Source of the DNA: an uncultured Haloferula sp. | GTDB taxonomy: Bacteria; Verrucomicrobiota; Verrucomicrobiae; Verrucomicrobiales; Akkermansiaceae | Assembly: GCA_946885645.1 (NCBI GenBank) | Contig: CAMPGU010000085.1 | Span: 1-14,018 of the forward strand | Length of the DNA stretch: 14,018 nt | Reading direction: 5' to 3' | Shown: one piece after another, positions 1-8,000 of the stretch | Layout of the letters: the number at the start of each line of letters is the position of its first letter | How positions within the stretch are numbered: the first letter of the stretch is position 1 | Program-made: the position numbers and the translations under genes | Notes under the pieces: generated by a model | Told to the model about the DNA's origin: nothing | Seen by the model: only the letters and a program-made list of their open reading frames with translations | The model's database searches: none

Positions 1-729
1 CTCCAGGATCCGGTCCAGCAGGGCGGCGGCCTCGTAGCCGCGCCGCTCCATATCCACTTCCACGCTGGAGAGGGTGGGGGAGCACAGCTCGCAGAGTTGC
101 TGGTGGTTCCCAGCTCCCAAGACCGCGATCTCCTCCGGCACCTTGAAGTTCGCCTTCCAGCAGGCCTCCAGCACCATCGCGGCGATGCGGTCGAGCGGCG
201 AGAAGACGCCCAGCGGGCGCGGCAGGGCGGAGAGCTTCGTGATCAGCTCCTCGTCGGAGTGGGTGGCGGAAAGATTGATGACGCCGGCTTTCCATCCCGC
301 CTCTTCGATGCGGTTGTGGAAGCCGGTGCCGCGGTCGGTCGAGTAGCGTGTGCCGTCGCGCCTCCGGACAAAGGCGAAATTCGTGAACCCGCGGTCCAGC
401 AGGTGCTGCGCCGCCATCCGGCCGATCTCGTGATCGTCGCTCAAGACGCTGGCAACCTCCGATTCATCCAGCAGCCCGGCCACGTTTACCACGGGGATGG
501 TGCGGCTTGCGGCCGCCTCGCGGAACCGCTGGTCCACCACCGTGCAGATCAGGCCGTCGCCTTGCCAGGTCTCCACCAGGTCTGCCAATTCGCGCCGTTC
601 CCGGTCGAAGAATGCGATCCGCCAGTTAGGCTTCTGCTGCACATATTTGCTTATCCCGTCCAGGATCTTGTTCCCGTAGCCGCTCAGCGGTTCGACCATG
701 AGACCAACCTGGCGGAATGCGCGCTTCAC
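1..729 (-). CDS. XylR-like transcriptional regulator, LacI-type sensor domain (C-terminus outside window)
   Basis: The minus-strand frame is open from about 729 to the left edge, giving 243 residues. The N-terminus reads VKRAFRQVGLMVEPLSGYG, the first beta-strand and loop of a LacI/periplasmic-binding-like sensor with no helix-turn-helix ahead of it. Further motifs are IPVVNVAGLLDES (residues about 86-98), IGRMAAQHLLDRGFTNFAFV and VLGAGNHQQLCELCSPTLSS, followed by GYEAAALLDRIL at the cut edge. The (G/D)N-xx-LCEL-xx-P-LSSV signature is typical of XylR-family regulators, in which a sugar-binding domain precedes a C-terminal AraC-type DNA-binding domain; that domain would lie beyond base 1. The start is taken as GTG at 729, because it restores the full first strand and no in-frame ATG lies upstream; ATG at 705 is an alternative. 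The gene is divergent from a glycosidase-transporter operon, so it probably senses the sugar they handle. The family is clear; the ligand is unknown. Confidence 0.88.
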   Translation of the reverse strand, partial: MKRAFRQVGLMVEPLSGYGNKILDGISKYVQQKPNWRIAFFDRERRELADLVETWQGDGLICTVVDQRFREAAASRTIPVVNVAGLLDESEVASVLSDDHEIGRMAAQHLLDRGFTNFAFVRRRDGTRYSTDRGTGFHNRIEEAGWKAGVINLSATHSDEELITKLSALPRPLGVFSPLDRIAAMVLEACWKANFKVPEEIAVLGAGNHQQLCELCSPTLSSVEVDMERRGYEAAALLDRILE

Positions 730-770
730 GGCTGGATCATTGCCGGAAGTTTCGTGATGTAAATGCGTAA

Positions 771-799
771 TAGTGAAGCTCCGTGCGCAGTAATGAAAC
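771..799. promoter_or_regulatory. Candidate direct-repeat operator between divergent genes
   Basis: Two copies of TARTGAARC lie at 771-779 (tagtgaagc) and 791-799 (taatgaaac). They are exactly 20 bp apart start to start and match at 7 of 9 positions, both differences being purine transitions. AraC/XylR-family regulators often bind direct repeats about two helical turns apart, and this pair lies between the divergent regulator and glycosidase genes. No convincing -35/-10 pair was identified nearby. A match this short could arise by chance, so this is a weak inference from position and spacing. Confidence 0.3.
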
Positions 800-826
800 G
801 TGTTCGACCGGGTGGAAAAACCAGCA

Positions 827-2635
827 ATGATTGAATCTTCTTTAGGAAAAGCGCATCGACGGGGCTTCTCTAACAGATACGTGGTCCGGCCGGGCACCAT
901 GGGAAACATTGCGGGTGCGTGCATCTTGCTTCTCCTGCACGGCATGAAGGCGAAAGGCGGGCCAGAGCCTGCCTCCTTCCCCGCGCGTGACAGCCATCAG
1001 ATCGCGCTGAATCAGGCGGGCTTCGAGACGGCGCGCGCGAAACGTTTCACGGCTCCCTTGTCACCGGACGGCACGCGCTTCGTCCTGCACGCTGCGAACG
1101 GCGGCAAGGTGCTGTTTCGTTCGGAGCTTCGTGGCAATGTCGGCGATTTCACGGACTTCCGCCCGCAGGACGGGGACATGGAATACGTGATCCAGATCTC
1201 CGGCGGCTCGCTGAAGCCGGGGATCAGCGATCCTTTCATGATCCGGCGGGATTTCTGGAAGGAATGCTTTTGGCAGGCGGCGGTCGATTTCCTCGTCGAT
1301 TCCCGCAGCGTCGTCGGTACCCATCCCAGCGCCTACGGCGGCTGCCCGTGGCGGGATGGCACCTACTACGATGCGATCCTTCCCTCCCTGGTGATGCTCT
1401 TCCTTGCGGATCCGCAGCGCATCTCCGCGATGCCCCGCCAGATCGACTGGCCGGCGGACAAGAAGCGCGTGCTCGGCCCCTCCTTCCGCTTCGATGCGCG
1501 CAATCCCGGCAGTGAAGGAGTGATGGATGCCGTGAAACGCTACTTCACGGAATTGGAGCCGCCTACCGCCGACGCGCCCGACATCGTGAAGCTCATTCAC
1601 TGGGGTGCGGGCTACTATCTGATGAATCCGGCTACCAGGGATCCCAGCGGCGACCCCGACCCGCGCATGGTCCACCCGCAGACCGTGGAACAGGTGGCCT
1701 ACGTGGTGTGGGCGTGGCCGGAATTGCAGCAGTGGCTGCCACGCTCCTTCTACGAGAGATGCCGGGACTTCTGCGAGACCCATTGGCAGCCCTCGCTGGC
1801 GGTCGGGAAATGGTGGGCGCCTGCCACGTATCTCCCCGCCGCCGCCCTTGCCGGAGACAACCCCACCGGCGGTCTTCTCCATCCTTACAAGGGCCGCCAT
1901 GCACCGGGGCACTCCATCGTGCCGAATCTCCTCATGCACGAGGTGGCGAAGCGCGACCGGCGTGCCGCTCCCGATCGCTATCTGGATGCGGCGGTCGCGC
2001 AGGCAGAATGGATCGTGTCGAATCTCGATTGGAATGATCCCCGCACCACGAAGGGCCATCGCATGAGCGAGCACCGCACGGTTCCGAATCTCGTGTGGCT
2101 GCTCCAGAATTATCCCGCCGTAGCGCCCCGTGGCTTGAAGGCGAAGATCATGGCTTGGGCGCAAGTCGCGGTGGAAAGGTCGGAGAACATGTGGGACTTC
2201 CGCCGGTACAGTGCGGAGAAGGAGTGGACCGTGCCCAAGATGAACGATGTAGGCAATTGGGCGGGCGCTCCCGCGATCCTCCTGTCCGCATCGTGGGCGG
2301 TCGATGATCCCGCGTTGAAGTCCCGCCTGCGGGAATTGGCGGTCTCCCATGCCGATGCCCTCTTCGGCCGCAATCCCCGTATGGCCGCCTCGGCTCACCG
2401 CCCCGATGCTTTCCCGGGCATTGAGAGGGGATGGCCGAAAGGCTTTCCCGCCGGCCATTGCGCCCGTCTGGAGTTGTGCCGCGGCTCCCTTTCGTCGGGA
2501 CCGGGTACGGAGATGTTCCCCTTCCAGCCGGAGGGAAGCTACCGCCACCCCGAAGGTTGGGTGAATTACGGGGCCGCCTGGTGCATCAGCCTTGCATGGC
2601 TTGAGTTCGACCGGAGGTCGGCCAAGGCCCCGTGA
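827..2635 (+). CDS. GH9-like six-hairpin glycosidase with N-terminal Ig-like domain
   Basis: This encodes about 602 residues. After an N-terminal stretch with a short hydrophobic run (ACILLLLHG, residues about 31-39), residues about 56-142 look like the cellulase N-terminal Ig-like domain: QIALNQAGF, AKRFTAPLSPDGTRFVLH, then a beta-rich segment ending SDPFMIRRDFW. The rest is helical and aromatic-rich, fitting an (alpha/alpha)6 six-hairpin fold. GGCPWRDGTYYDA (171-183) sits where GH9 enzymes carry GGWYDAGD, and HPEGWVNYGAAW (574-585) where they carry the NE-x-AINWNA acid motif. DALFGRNPR resembles the GH9 LGxNP segment. The fold assignment is fairly secure; the substrate is not. The start is uncertain: GTG 800, ATG 827, GTG 881 and ATG 899 are all in frame. 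The later ones would place the hydrophobic run at the N-terminus as a signal sequence and would fit a promoter downstream of the 771-799 repeats. It is followed without a gap by a sugar-acid transporter, suggesting one transcript for oligosaccharide cleavage and uptake. Confidence 0.62.
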   Translation: MIESSLGKAHRRGFSNRYVVRPGTMGNIAGACILLLLHGMKAKGGPEPASFPARDSHQIALNQAGFETARAKRFTAPLSPDGTRFVLHAANGGKVLFRSELRGNVGDFTDFRPQDGDMEYVIQISGGSLKPGISDPFMIRRDFWKECFWQAAVDFLVDSRSVVGTHPSAYGGCPWRDGTYYDAILPSLVMLFLADPQRISAMPRQIDWPADKKRVLGPSFRFDARNPGSEGVMDAVKRYFTELEPPTADAPDIVKLIHWGAGYYLMNPATRDPSGDPDPRMVHPQTVEQVAYVVWAWPELQQWLPRSFYERCRDFCETHWQPSLAVGKWWAPATYLPAAALAGDNPTGGLLHPYKGRHAPGHSIVPNLLMHEVAKRDRRAAPDRYLDAAVAQAEWIVSNLDWNDPRTTKGHRMSEHRTVPNLVWLLQNYPAVAPRGLKAKIMAWAQVAVERSENMWDFRRYSAEKEWTVPKMNDVGNWAGAPAILLSASWAVDDPALKSRLRELAVSHADALFGRNPRMAASAHRPDAFPGIERGWPKGFPAGHCARLELCRGSLSSGPGTEMFPFQPEGSYRHPEGWVNYGAAWCISLAWLEFDRRSAKAP

Positions 2636-3936
2636 TGATGATCCGGGGGCTCCGCTGGTGGATCGTGTCGCTGGTGTTTCTCGCCGCGGTGTTGAACTAC
2701 GTCGATCGCCAGGCGCTGTCCGCCCTCGCCCCTACCATTCAGGCGGATCTCGAGATGGACGATCGCGATTACGCGAACGTGGTGAACGTTTTTCTTTTAG
2801 CCTACACCTTCGCCTACCTTGTCTCGGGAAGATTGGTGGATCGCCTCGGAACGCGTGCTGGCATGGCCCTTTTCGTCGTCTGGTGGTCCGTGGCGAACAT
2901 GTTGACTGCCGGCTCGCAAGGCGTCCGCTCCTTGGGTGCCACCCGCTTCCTGCTGGGTCTCGGGGAGGCGGGTATCTGGCCCGCCGCCTCGAAGGTGGTG
3001 TCGGAGTGGTTTTCACCGCGCGAGCGTGCGCTGGCGATCGGCTTCTACACGATGGGCTCCACCGTGGGCGCGACCTTGGCACCCCTCCTTGTGATCCCTT
3101 TGGCGGGCGCGGTCGGCGGGGAAGGCTGGCGCGTGGCATTTTTAATCACGGGATTCGTCGGATTCCTCTGGCTGGTTCCGTGGCTGCTGCTCAATCGCGG
3201 GCAGGAGGACGAGAAGGGCGGCGCTGCGGAAGGGGTCGCTCCGTCGCTTGGGAAGGCATGGTCGTGGGGGGAGCTCGTCGCTTTCCGTCCCCTGTGGCTG
3301 TTGCTCGCGGGGCGGCTGCTCACCGATCCGATCTGGTACTTTTTCCAATTCTGGTTCGCCAAGTATCTCGGGAGCGCGCGCGGCCTGGATCAGGAATCCC
3401 TGTCCGTCACCGGCTTCGTTTTCGCCGCCGCTGCGGTCGGGTCCCTCGCCGGAGGCTGGCTGTCCGGCCACCTCGTCAAGCGCGGCATGCGGCCCGTGGC
3501 GGCCCGGCTCCGGGTCATGCTGGGCTGCGCGTGCCTGATGCCCCTGGCTCCCCTCATCGCCGCGGCGGGAGGATTGCCGCTCGCGCTGGTCCTCGCCGGA
3601 TGCACCGTCTTCGCCGCGCTCGCCTGGCTGATCAATCTCACCGCGATCGTGGTGGATGTGGTGCCGGGGCATTCCCTCGGCACCGCCTTCAGCATCGTGG
3701 CCGCGGGCAGCACCGTTGGCGGCATGGCGATGAATCTGCTCGTGGCTGCCATGGTGGCCGGCTCGCCCGGAGCCGACGCCGGCTTCCTCGACCGCGCTTT
3801 CCACGCCGCCCTCGGTCCCCTTGCTGCTTTGGTCGAGGGCAGGGGCTACGGGGCCTGGTTTCTGGTGATGGCGTTCCTGCACCCCTTCGCGTTTCTCCTG
3901 CTTTGGCTCGGGGGGATCCGGCGCGCACGATCTTGA
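2632..3936 (+). CDS. MFS transporter, anion:cation symporter (hexuronate/sugar-acid) type
   Basis: This is a 434-residue protein of about twelve hydrophobic segments, the usual MFS length. The N-terminus carries the ACS-family hallmark LNYVDRQALSALAPTIQADL in helix 1. The MFS motif A loop between helices 2 and 3 is GRLVDRLGTR. RFLLGLGEAGIWPAASKVV and WFSPRERALAIGFYTMGS are the characteristic helix 4-5 segments of ExuT/GudP-like symporters. These transporters import hexuronates or related organic anions with protons or sodium across the inner membrane. Three starts are possible (GTG 2632, ATG 2635, ATG 2638), all overlapping or touching the glycosidase stop at 2633-2635, which implies translational coupling; a GGAGG lies at 2613-2617. 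Its position behind a glycosidase and near a XylR-like regulator suggests uptake of a sugar acid released from an oligosaccharide. The family is secure; the substrate is inferred. Confidence 0.88.
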   Translation: MMMIRGLRWWIVSLVFLAAVLNYVDRQALSALAPTIQADLEMDDRDYANVVNVFLLAYTFAYLVSGRLVDRLGTRAGMALFVVWWSVANMLTAGSQGVRSLGATRFLLGLGEAGIWPAASKVVSEWFSPRERALAIGFYTMGSTVGATLAPLLVIPLAGAVGGEGWRVAFLITGFVGFLWLVPWLLLNRGQEDEKGGAAEGVAPSLGKAWSWGELVAFRPLWLLLAGRLLTDPIWYFFQFWFAKYLGSARGLDQESLSVTGFVFAAAAVGSLAGGWLSGHLVKRGMRPVAARLRVMLGCACLMPLAPLIAAAGGLPLALVLAGCTVFAALAWLINLTAIVVDVVPGHSLGTAFSIVAAGSTVGGMAMNLLVAAMVAGSPGADAGFLDRAFHAALGPLAALVEGRGYGAWFLVMAFLHPFAFLLLWLGGIRRARS

Positions 3937-3947
3937 GGAGATCCGGG

Positions 3948-3966
3948 CGCCGCGGCGGCGGTTTTT
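3948..3966 (+). terminator. Candidate intrinsic terminator after the transporter gene
   Basis: CGCCG (3948-3952), a CGG loop and CGGCG (3956-3960) form a five-pair GC stem, followed by one G and five T residues (3962-3966). It starts 12 bases after the transporter stop. A second hairpin without a T tract (GGGG-TGG-CCCC) follows immediately. Together they would separate the sugar operon from the WXG100/FtsK cassette. The stem is short for an intrinsic terminator. Confidence 0.45.
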
Positions 3967-4024
3967 CCGGGGTGGCCCCGCCGGTATTCCTCGACCGGAC
4001 GGAAAGACCGCCGAAGATGGCATC

Positions 4025-4297
4025 ATGTCCCAAGCGATCATCGATCCCGAGGAGGTCCGGCGCTTCGCCGCGGAATTGAAGCGCTTCAACAACGAGGTGA
4101 AGGAGCGGACGTCCTCGCTGATGTCCCGCTTCGCCGCACTTGGCGATACCTGGCAAGACCAGGAACAGGAGAAATTTTCGGCCGAGTTCCTCCAGATGAT
4201 GAAGACGATGAAACGCTTCATCGAGCTTTCCGACCAGCACGCGCCCTATCTGCTGCGGAAGGCCGAGCGCATCCAGCAGTACCTCGACCAACGCTGA
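4025..4297 (+). CDS. WXG100-like small helical protein (WxD variant)
   Basis: The product has 90 residues, the usual WXG100 (ESAT-6-like) length. It is predicted as two amphipathic helices (about 8-38 and 46-88) joined by a turn at GDTWQDQEQEKFSAEFL. W43 sits at the turn as in the WXG motif, but the third position is Asp (W43-Q-D45) instead of Gly. F51, F55 and L56 follow with the spacing seen in WXG100 proteins with a conserved second-helix face. There is no signal peptide or transmembrane segment. WXG100 proteins form helical-bundle dimers and are secreted by, or regulate, EssC/EccC-type ATPases; here such an ATPase is encoded three genes downstream on the same strand. The ATG at 4025 has no strong ribosome site. 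The C-terminus (YLLRKAERIQQYLDQR) lacks a clear YxxxD/E export signal. The fold family is likely; whether the protein is a substrate or a structural component is unknown. Confidence 0.8.
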   Translation: MSQAIIDPEEVRRFAAELKRFNNEVKERTSSLMSRFAALGDTWQDQEQEKFSAEFLQMMKTMKRFIELSDQHAPYLLRKAERIQQYLDQR

Positions 4298-4316
4298 ACG
4301 GAACTTTCCCATCCAC

Positions 4317-4832
4317 ATGGACGCGCAGGCACGGGTCGGGTCGATCGACGCCATCGAGGCGTTCCGGGCGGCATTGATCCGATTCACCGGCCGCACGAAG
4401 CAGGCCCTCGACGATGTGACGGGAGAGGTGAAGCGCACGCGGGGATGGCTGGAAACCGAGCAGCGGCAGAAATGGGAGGGCGAACTGCGCCGCCGGGCCC
4501 GGGCGCTGGAACAGGCCGAACAAGAACTCTACAGCGCGCGCCTGTCCGATATGCGGCGGGACAAGTCCGCCCGGCAGATGGCGGTGAACCGGGCGCGGCG
4601 GGCACTGGAAGAAGCGCGGGAGAAGCTCGTGCTTATCAAACGCTGGCGGCAGGCTTACGATTCCCGCGTGGAGACGCTGGCGAAACAACTGGAAGGCTTG
4701 CAAGATCTGCTGGCGCGCCAGATGCCGAAGGGAGCCGTGTCCTTGGCAAATACCAGCCGGCTGCTCCAGGACTACGCGGGGGTGGAGCGGGCTCCGAAAC
4801 CCCCGGAGCCGCAGGAGGGAGGCGAGCCATGA
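4317..4832 (+). CDS. Coiled-coil protein of WXG100/FtsK cassette, function unknown
   Basis: This 171-residue protein is almost entirely charged and helical, with no signal peptide or transmembrane segment. Residues about 10-50 form one helix ending at GWLETEQRQKWEGELRRR (residues about 43-60), where two tryptophans ten residues apart flank a possible turn. A long Arg/Glu/Ala-rich coiled coil (about 55-140) follows, then a Pro/Glu-rich tail (PKPPEPQEGGEP). It starts 19 bases after the first WXG100-like gene, and its stop overlaps the next start as ATGA, so the genes are probably co-transcribed and coupled. I do not recognise a named family. The shape and Trp placement are compatible with an elongated relative of WXG100/LXG helical-hairpin proteins, a secretion chaperone or a structural partner. 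It could equally be an unrelated coiled-coil scaffold. Confidence 0.72.
   Translation: MDAQARVGSIDAIEAFRAALIRFTGRTKQALDDVTGEVKRTRGWLETEQRQKWEGELRRRARALEQAEQELYSARLSDMRRDKSARQMAVNRARRALEEAREKLVLIKRWRQAYDSRVETLAKQLEGLQDLLARQMPKGAVSLANTSRLLQDYAGVERAPKPPEPQEGGEP
4813..4818 (+). promoter_or_regulatory. Shine-Dalgarno site for the 70-aa WXG100-like gene
   Basis: AGGAGG lies ten bases before the ATG at 4829, inside the end of the preceding gene. It is one of few strong ribosome-binding sequences in the window. It decides this start over the in-frame open sequence further upstream, which only translates as a shadow of the coiled-coil gene. Confidence 0.6.
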
Positions 4833-5041
4833 GCCTCGGTGCCGGCAAATCCGTGCTCAATGAAGCCACCCGGGAGTTGTTCGCGGGGTGGGAGCAGGCG
4901 AGACTATCGTGGCGCGACGTGAAGGCTGCGGAGTTCGAGAAAAACTACCTGGCCTCCCTACCCCAGGCCGTTGCCACTGCCACCCGTATCATCGAAGAAC
5001 TCGACCAATTGCTCTCCAAGATCCATGCCGACTGTGAATGA
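4829..5041 (+). CDS. Second short WXG100-like protein (WxD motif)
   Basis: This small gene encodes 70 residues, starting MSLGAGKSVLNEATREL and ending LLSKIHADCE. It begins in an ATGA overlap with the coiled-coil gene and follows an AGGAGG site. The centre reads LSWRDVKAAEFEKNYL. W28-x-D30, F36, Y40 and L41 align position by position with W43-x-D45, F51, F55 and L56 of the 90-aa protein upstream, giving the shared motif W-x-D-x5-F-x3-[FY]-L. Helices on both sides (about 8-26 and 32-66) fit a shortened WXG100 hairpin. There is no signal peptide or membrane segment. Its stop lies 17 bases inside the ATPase reading frame, so expression is probably coupled to it. It is likely a partner of the 90-aa protein, comparable to EsxA/EsxB pairs, although heterodimer formation is an inference. 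It is short enough to be missed in annotation. Confidence 0.72.
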   Translation: MSLGAGKSVLNEATRELFAGWEQARLSWRDVKAAEFEKNYLASLPQAVATATRIIEELDQLLSKIHADCE

Positions 5042-8000
5042 CCCCCTGCACCCCGAATGGATCCGCCATCTGGTAGAGCGGCTTCAGGAAGCCGTCTCCT
5101 CCGTCGCGGGACGCGAGGCGGCATTGTATCGGGATCACGCGGCGAGCCTCTTGGCCGCCAAGCGCCGGTCCACGGCAACCAGGGAAGCGGAGTCCATGGG
5201 CAGATCGGCCCGCCAAACCGCTTTGATCGAAGAGTGCGATCAGGAGCAAGCGGCCGCCGCCGCGAAATATCACCAGCGCTGCCAGCGGATCTCCGCGGCC
5301 GCTCAGGCGGCGCACGGAAGCTTGGCCCGCCGGGTGCGGGAGGAAAAGGACCGCCAGGTCGGCCGCCGTCAGGCGGAATCGGTGCGCACGCGGAAAGAAG
5401 CGAAGGAAACCTGGGAAAGAGCCCGCCAGGATCACCGCGAATTCGCTGAAAAGGTAGCCGCGGACGGGGACGAGATCCGGATACTCGCAGCGGAAGCCCT
5501 GAAGGTGCTGCGCAGCTTCCGCCCGTGGTTTTCCGGAATGATCCGGAAAGGCCGCATGACCGCGGTGCCGGAGCCGGATCGCTCGCAATCCCGGGAAGCC
5601 TTGCGCGCCCGCGGTCGGGAGGAGATCGAGGCCGCGTACGCGCAATTGGAAGTGCTCAAGGGGAGGTTCCTCGCCCGGGTTTTCCGCATCGCTCCGCCGT
5701 CCCTTCTACTGGCTTTGATCGCGGCCGGCTTCGGCATCGCGATTTTTCGTTCGCCTGAACGGGCCGCTGCCTTCGCCGCCATGAAGATCCCCTTGCTCGT
5801 GGCGCTGCTGGTCCCGCTCGTGGCGTATCTTCTCACGGCGCTGTCCCTATGGACGGCCGTGCGGAAGATGGCGCGGTTTTTGCAAGCCGCGCGGCGGCAT
5901 GGTGCGGCAGCGGTTGCCGTATCGGAAGCGCAGGTGGAAGCCTTGGGCGCTTCATTGAAAAAGGACCTCGCCGACCAGAGTTCCGGGATCAGCGAGACCC
6001 TTCGCGATAGCGAGGAATTCGCCCAGCACCTGATGCACGAGGGGCGGCAAAAGATCGAAGCCCAGCTTGCCCGTCTTCCCGCGAAGGCGGAGGCGCTCTA
6101 CAAGCGCGGCCTGACGAAAGTGGCTCGTCGCCTGGAGCAGGGCGTGGCGGGAAACGACCGCACCGGTAACGAAGAGCATGCGCTCCGCGAGGCCGAGCAC
6201 GTGAAGCGGATCGCTGAAGCCGATGCCGTCCGCGCCGAAGGCCTGAAGCACCTCCTCGCGGAGTGGGACGCGGAGGTGAAACCCTTGCATCGCGAGCTTA
6301 CCGGCCTCGCTGCCATTGCCGCGGGCCGCTTTCCCGCCTGGGACGAATCGTGGATCGCATCCTGGACGCCGCCATTTTCATCGGAACACGTTGTTCCCTT
6401 CGGTCGTCTTGTCGTGTCCTTGGAAACGCTCGCGGGCGGAATTCCGGAGGACGGACAGTTCACCTTGGACGGGCCGCCGGATTGCGAGGTGCCCTTCGCC
6501 CTCGGCTTCCCGGACCGCGCGTCCCTCTGGATCGAAGGCGACGCCGCGAAGGCCGCGGAAACCATCAACGAGATCATCCTCCGCCTGCTTTCCTCGCACC
6601 CTGCCGGACGGGCCGTCTTTACCCTCATCGATCCCGTCGGCCTCGGCCGGGATTTCGCCGGCTTGATGCATCTGGGTGATTATGAGGAGAGCCTGATCCA
6701 TGGCCGCATCTGGACCCAGACCACGCAGATCGAGGAGCGCCTGGCCGAGCTGAACGAGCACATCGAGAAGGTGATCCAGATGTACCTCCGGAATGAATTC
6801 CCTACCCTCGACGACTACAACGCGCATGCCGGCACCGTCGCGGAAAAGCACCGCTTCGTCGTGATTTCCGGATTTCCCGCCGCCTTCAGCGAGACCGCGG
6901 CGAAGCGACTGCTTAGCATCGCCACCAGCGGCGCGCGCTGCGGGGTCTATCTCCTCCTCCATTCCGACGGCCGGCAAGCGGTGCCCGATCCTGCGCTGGC
7001 CGAAGCTCTCGACCGGGCTTGCCTGCGCTTGGTAGAGGAAGAAGGCGGCTACCGCGTGGCAGGCATGCCCGCAGGCGCGGATCGGCTGGAGCCGGTCAAG
7101 CCTCCGCAGGGACCGCTAGAGACCGCGCTGGTTCACCGGCTGGGCAAAGCGAGCGTGGATTCGAACCGCGTGGAGGTGCCTTTCGCCGGCATCGCCCCGC
7201 ACCCCGGCGAGTGGTGGACAAGCAGCACCGCCGCGGAACTCCGCGTGCCGATCGGCCGCAGCGGCGCGAAGAAATTCCAGTGGCTCGCCCTTGGGAAGGG
7301 CACCCGCCAGCACGTGCTGGTGGCGGGCAAGACGGGCTCCGGGAAATCCACGCTCTTCCACGTGATGATCACCAATCTCGCGCTGCATTGCAGCCCGGAC
7401 GAAGTGGAGTTCTATCTCGTGGATTTCAAGAAGGGCGTCGAATTCAAATGCTACGGGACGCACCGTCTTCCGCATGCGCGGGTGATCGCGATCGAGAGCG
7501 ACCGCGAGTTCGGCCTCAGCGTGCTGCACCGGGTCGATGACGAGCTGCGCCGGCGCGGGGAACTTTTCCGGAAGCACGGCTCGCAGGATCTGGCGGGATA
7601 TCGCGAGGCTTCCGGCGAGCTTCTTCCCCGGACCCTGCTGCTGATCGACGAATTCCAGGAATTCTTCACGGAGGAGGATGCCGTCGCGCAGTCCGCCTCG
7701 CTGCTCCTGGACCGCATCGTCCGCCAGGGGCGTGCCTTCGGCATCCACGTCATCCTCGGCTCCCAGACCCTCGGCGGCGCCTATACGCTCGCCCGTGCCA
7801 CCCTCGGGCAGATGGTGGTGCGCATCGCCCTCCAGTGCAACGAGGCGGACGCCTACCTGATCATGGATGACGACAACCCCGCCCCGCGCCTGCTGACCCG
7901 GCCGGGCGAGGGGATCTACAACGACAACGCCGGCGCGCTCGCCGCCAATAGCCCCTTCCAAGCGGTCTGGCTTTCGGAAGAGGAGAGGAACGGCTATCTG

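Noticed and set aside
97..762. Plus-strand open frame of 221 codons over the left edge
   Set aside because: It is antisense to the XylR-like gene, whose family motifs are unmistakable; the plus-strand product shows none.
1061..2548. Long minus-strand open frame (495 codons) antisense to the glycosidase gene
   Set aside because: Its product is Arg/Gly/His-rich with no recognisable domain, while the plus strand encodes a coherent Ig-like plus six-hairpin protein. It is a GC-driven shadow.
2592..4079. Long plus-strand open frame (495 codons) overlapping the transporter
   Set aside because: It has low-complexity Arg/Gly/Pro composition, while the other plus frame gives a textbook MFS protein.
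4445..4828. In-frame upstream extension of the 70-aa WXG100-like gene
   Set aside because: The extension is Gly/Ala/Arg-rich shadow of the coiled-coil gene. The Shine-Dalgarno site and ATGA overlap at 4829 mark the true start.
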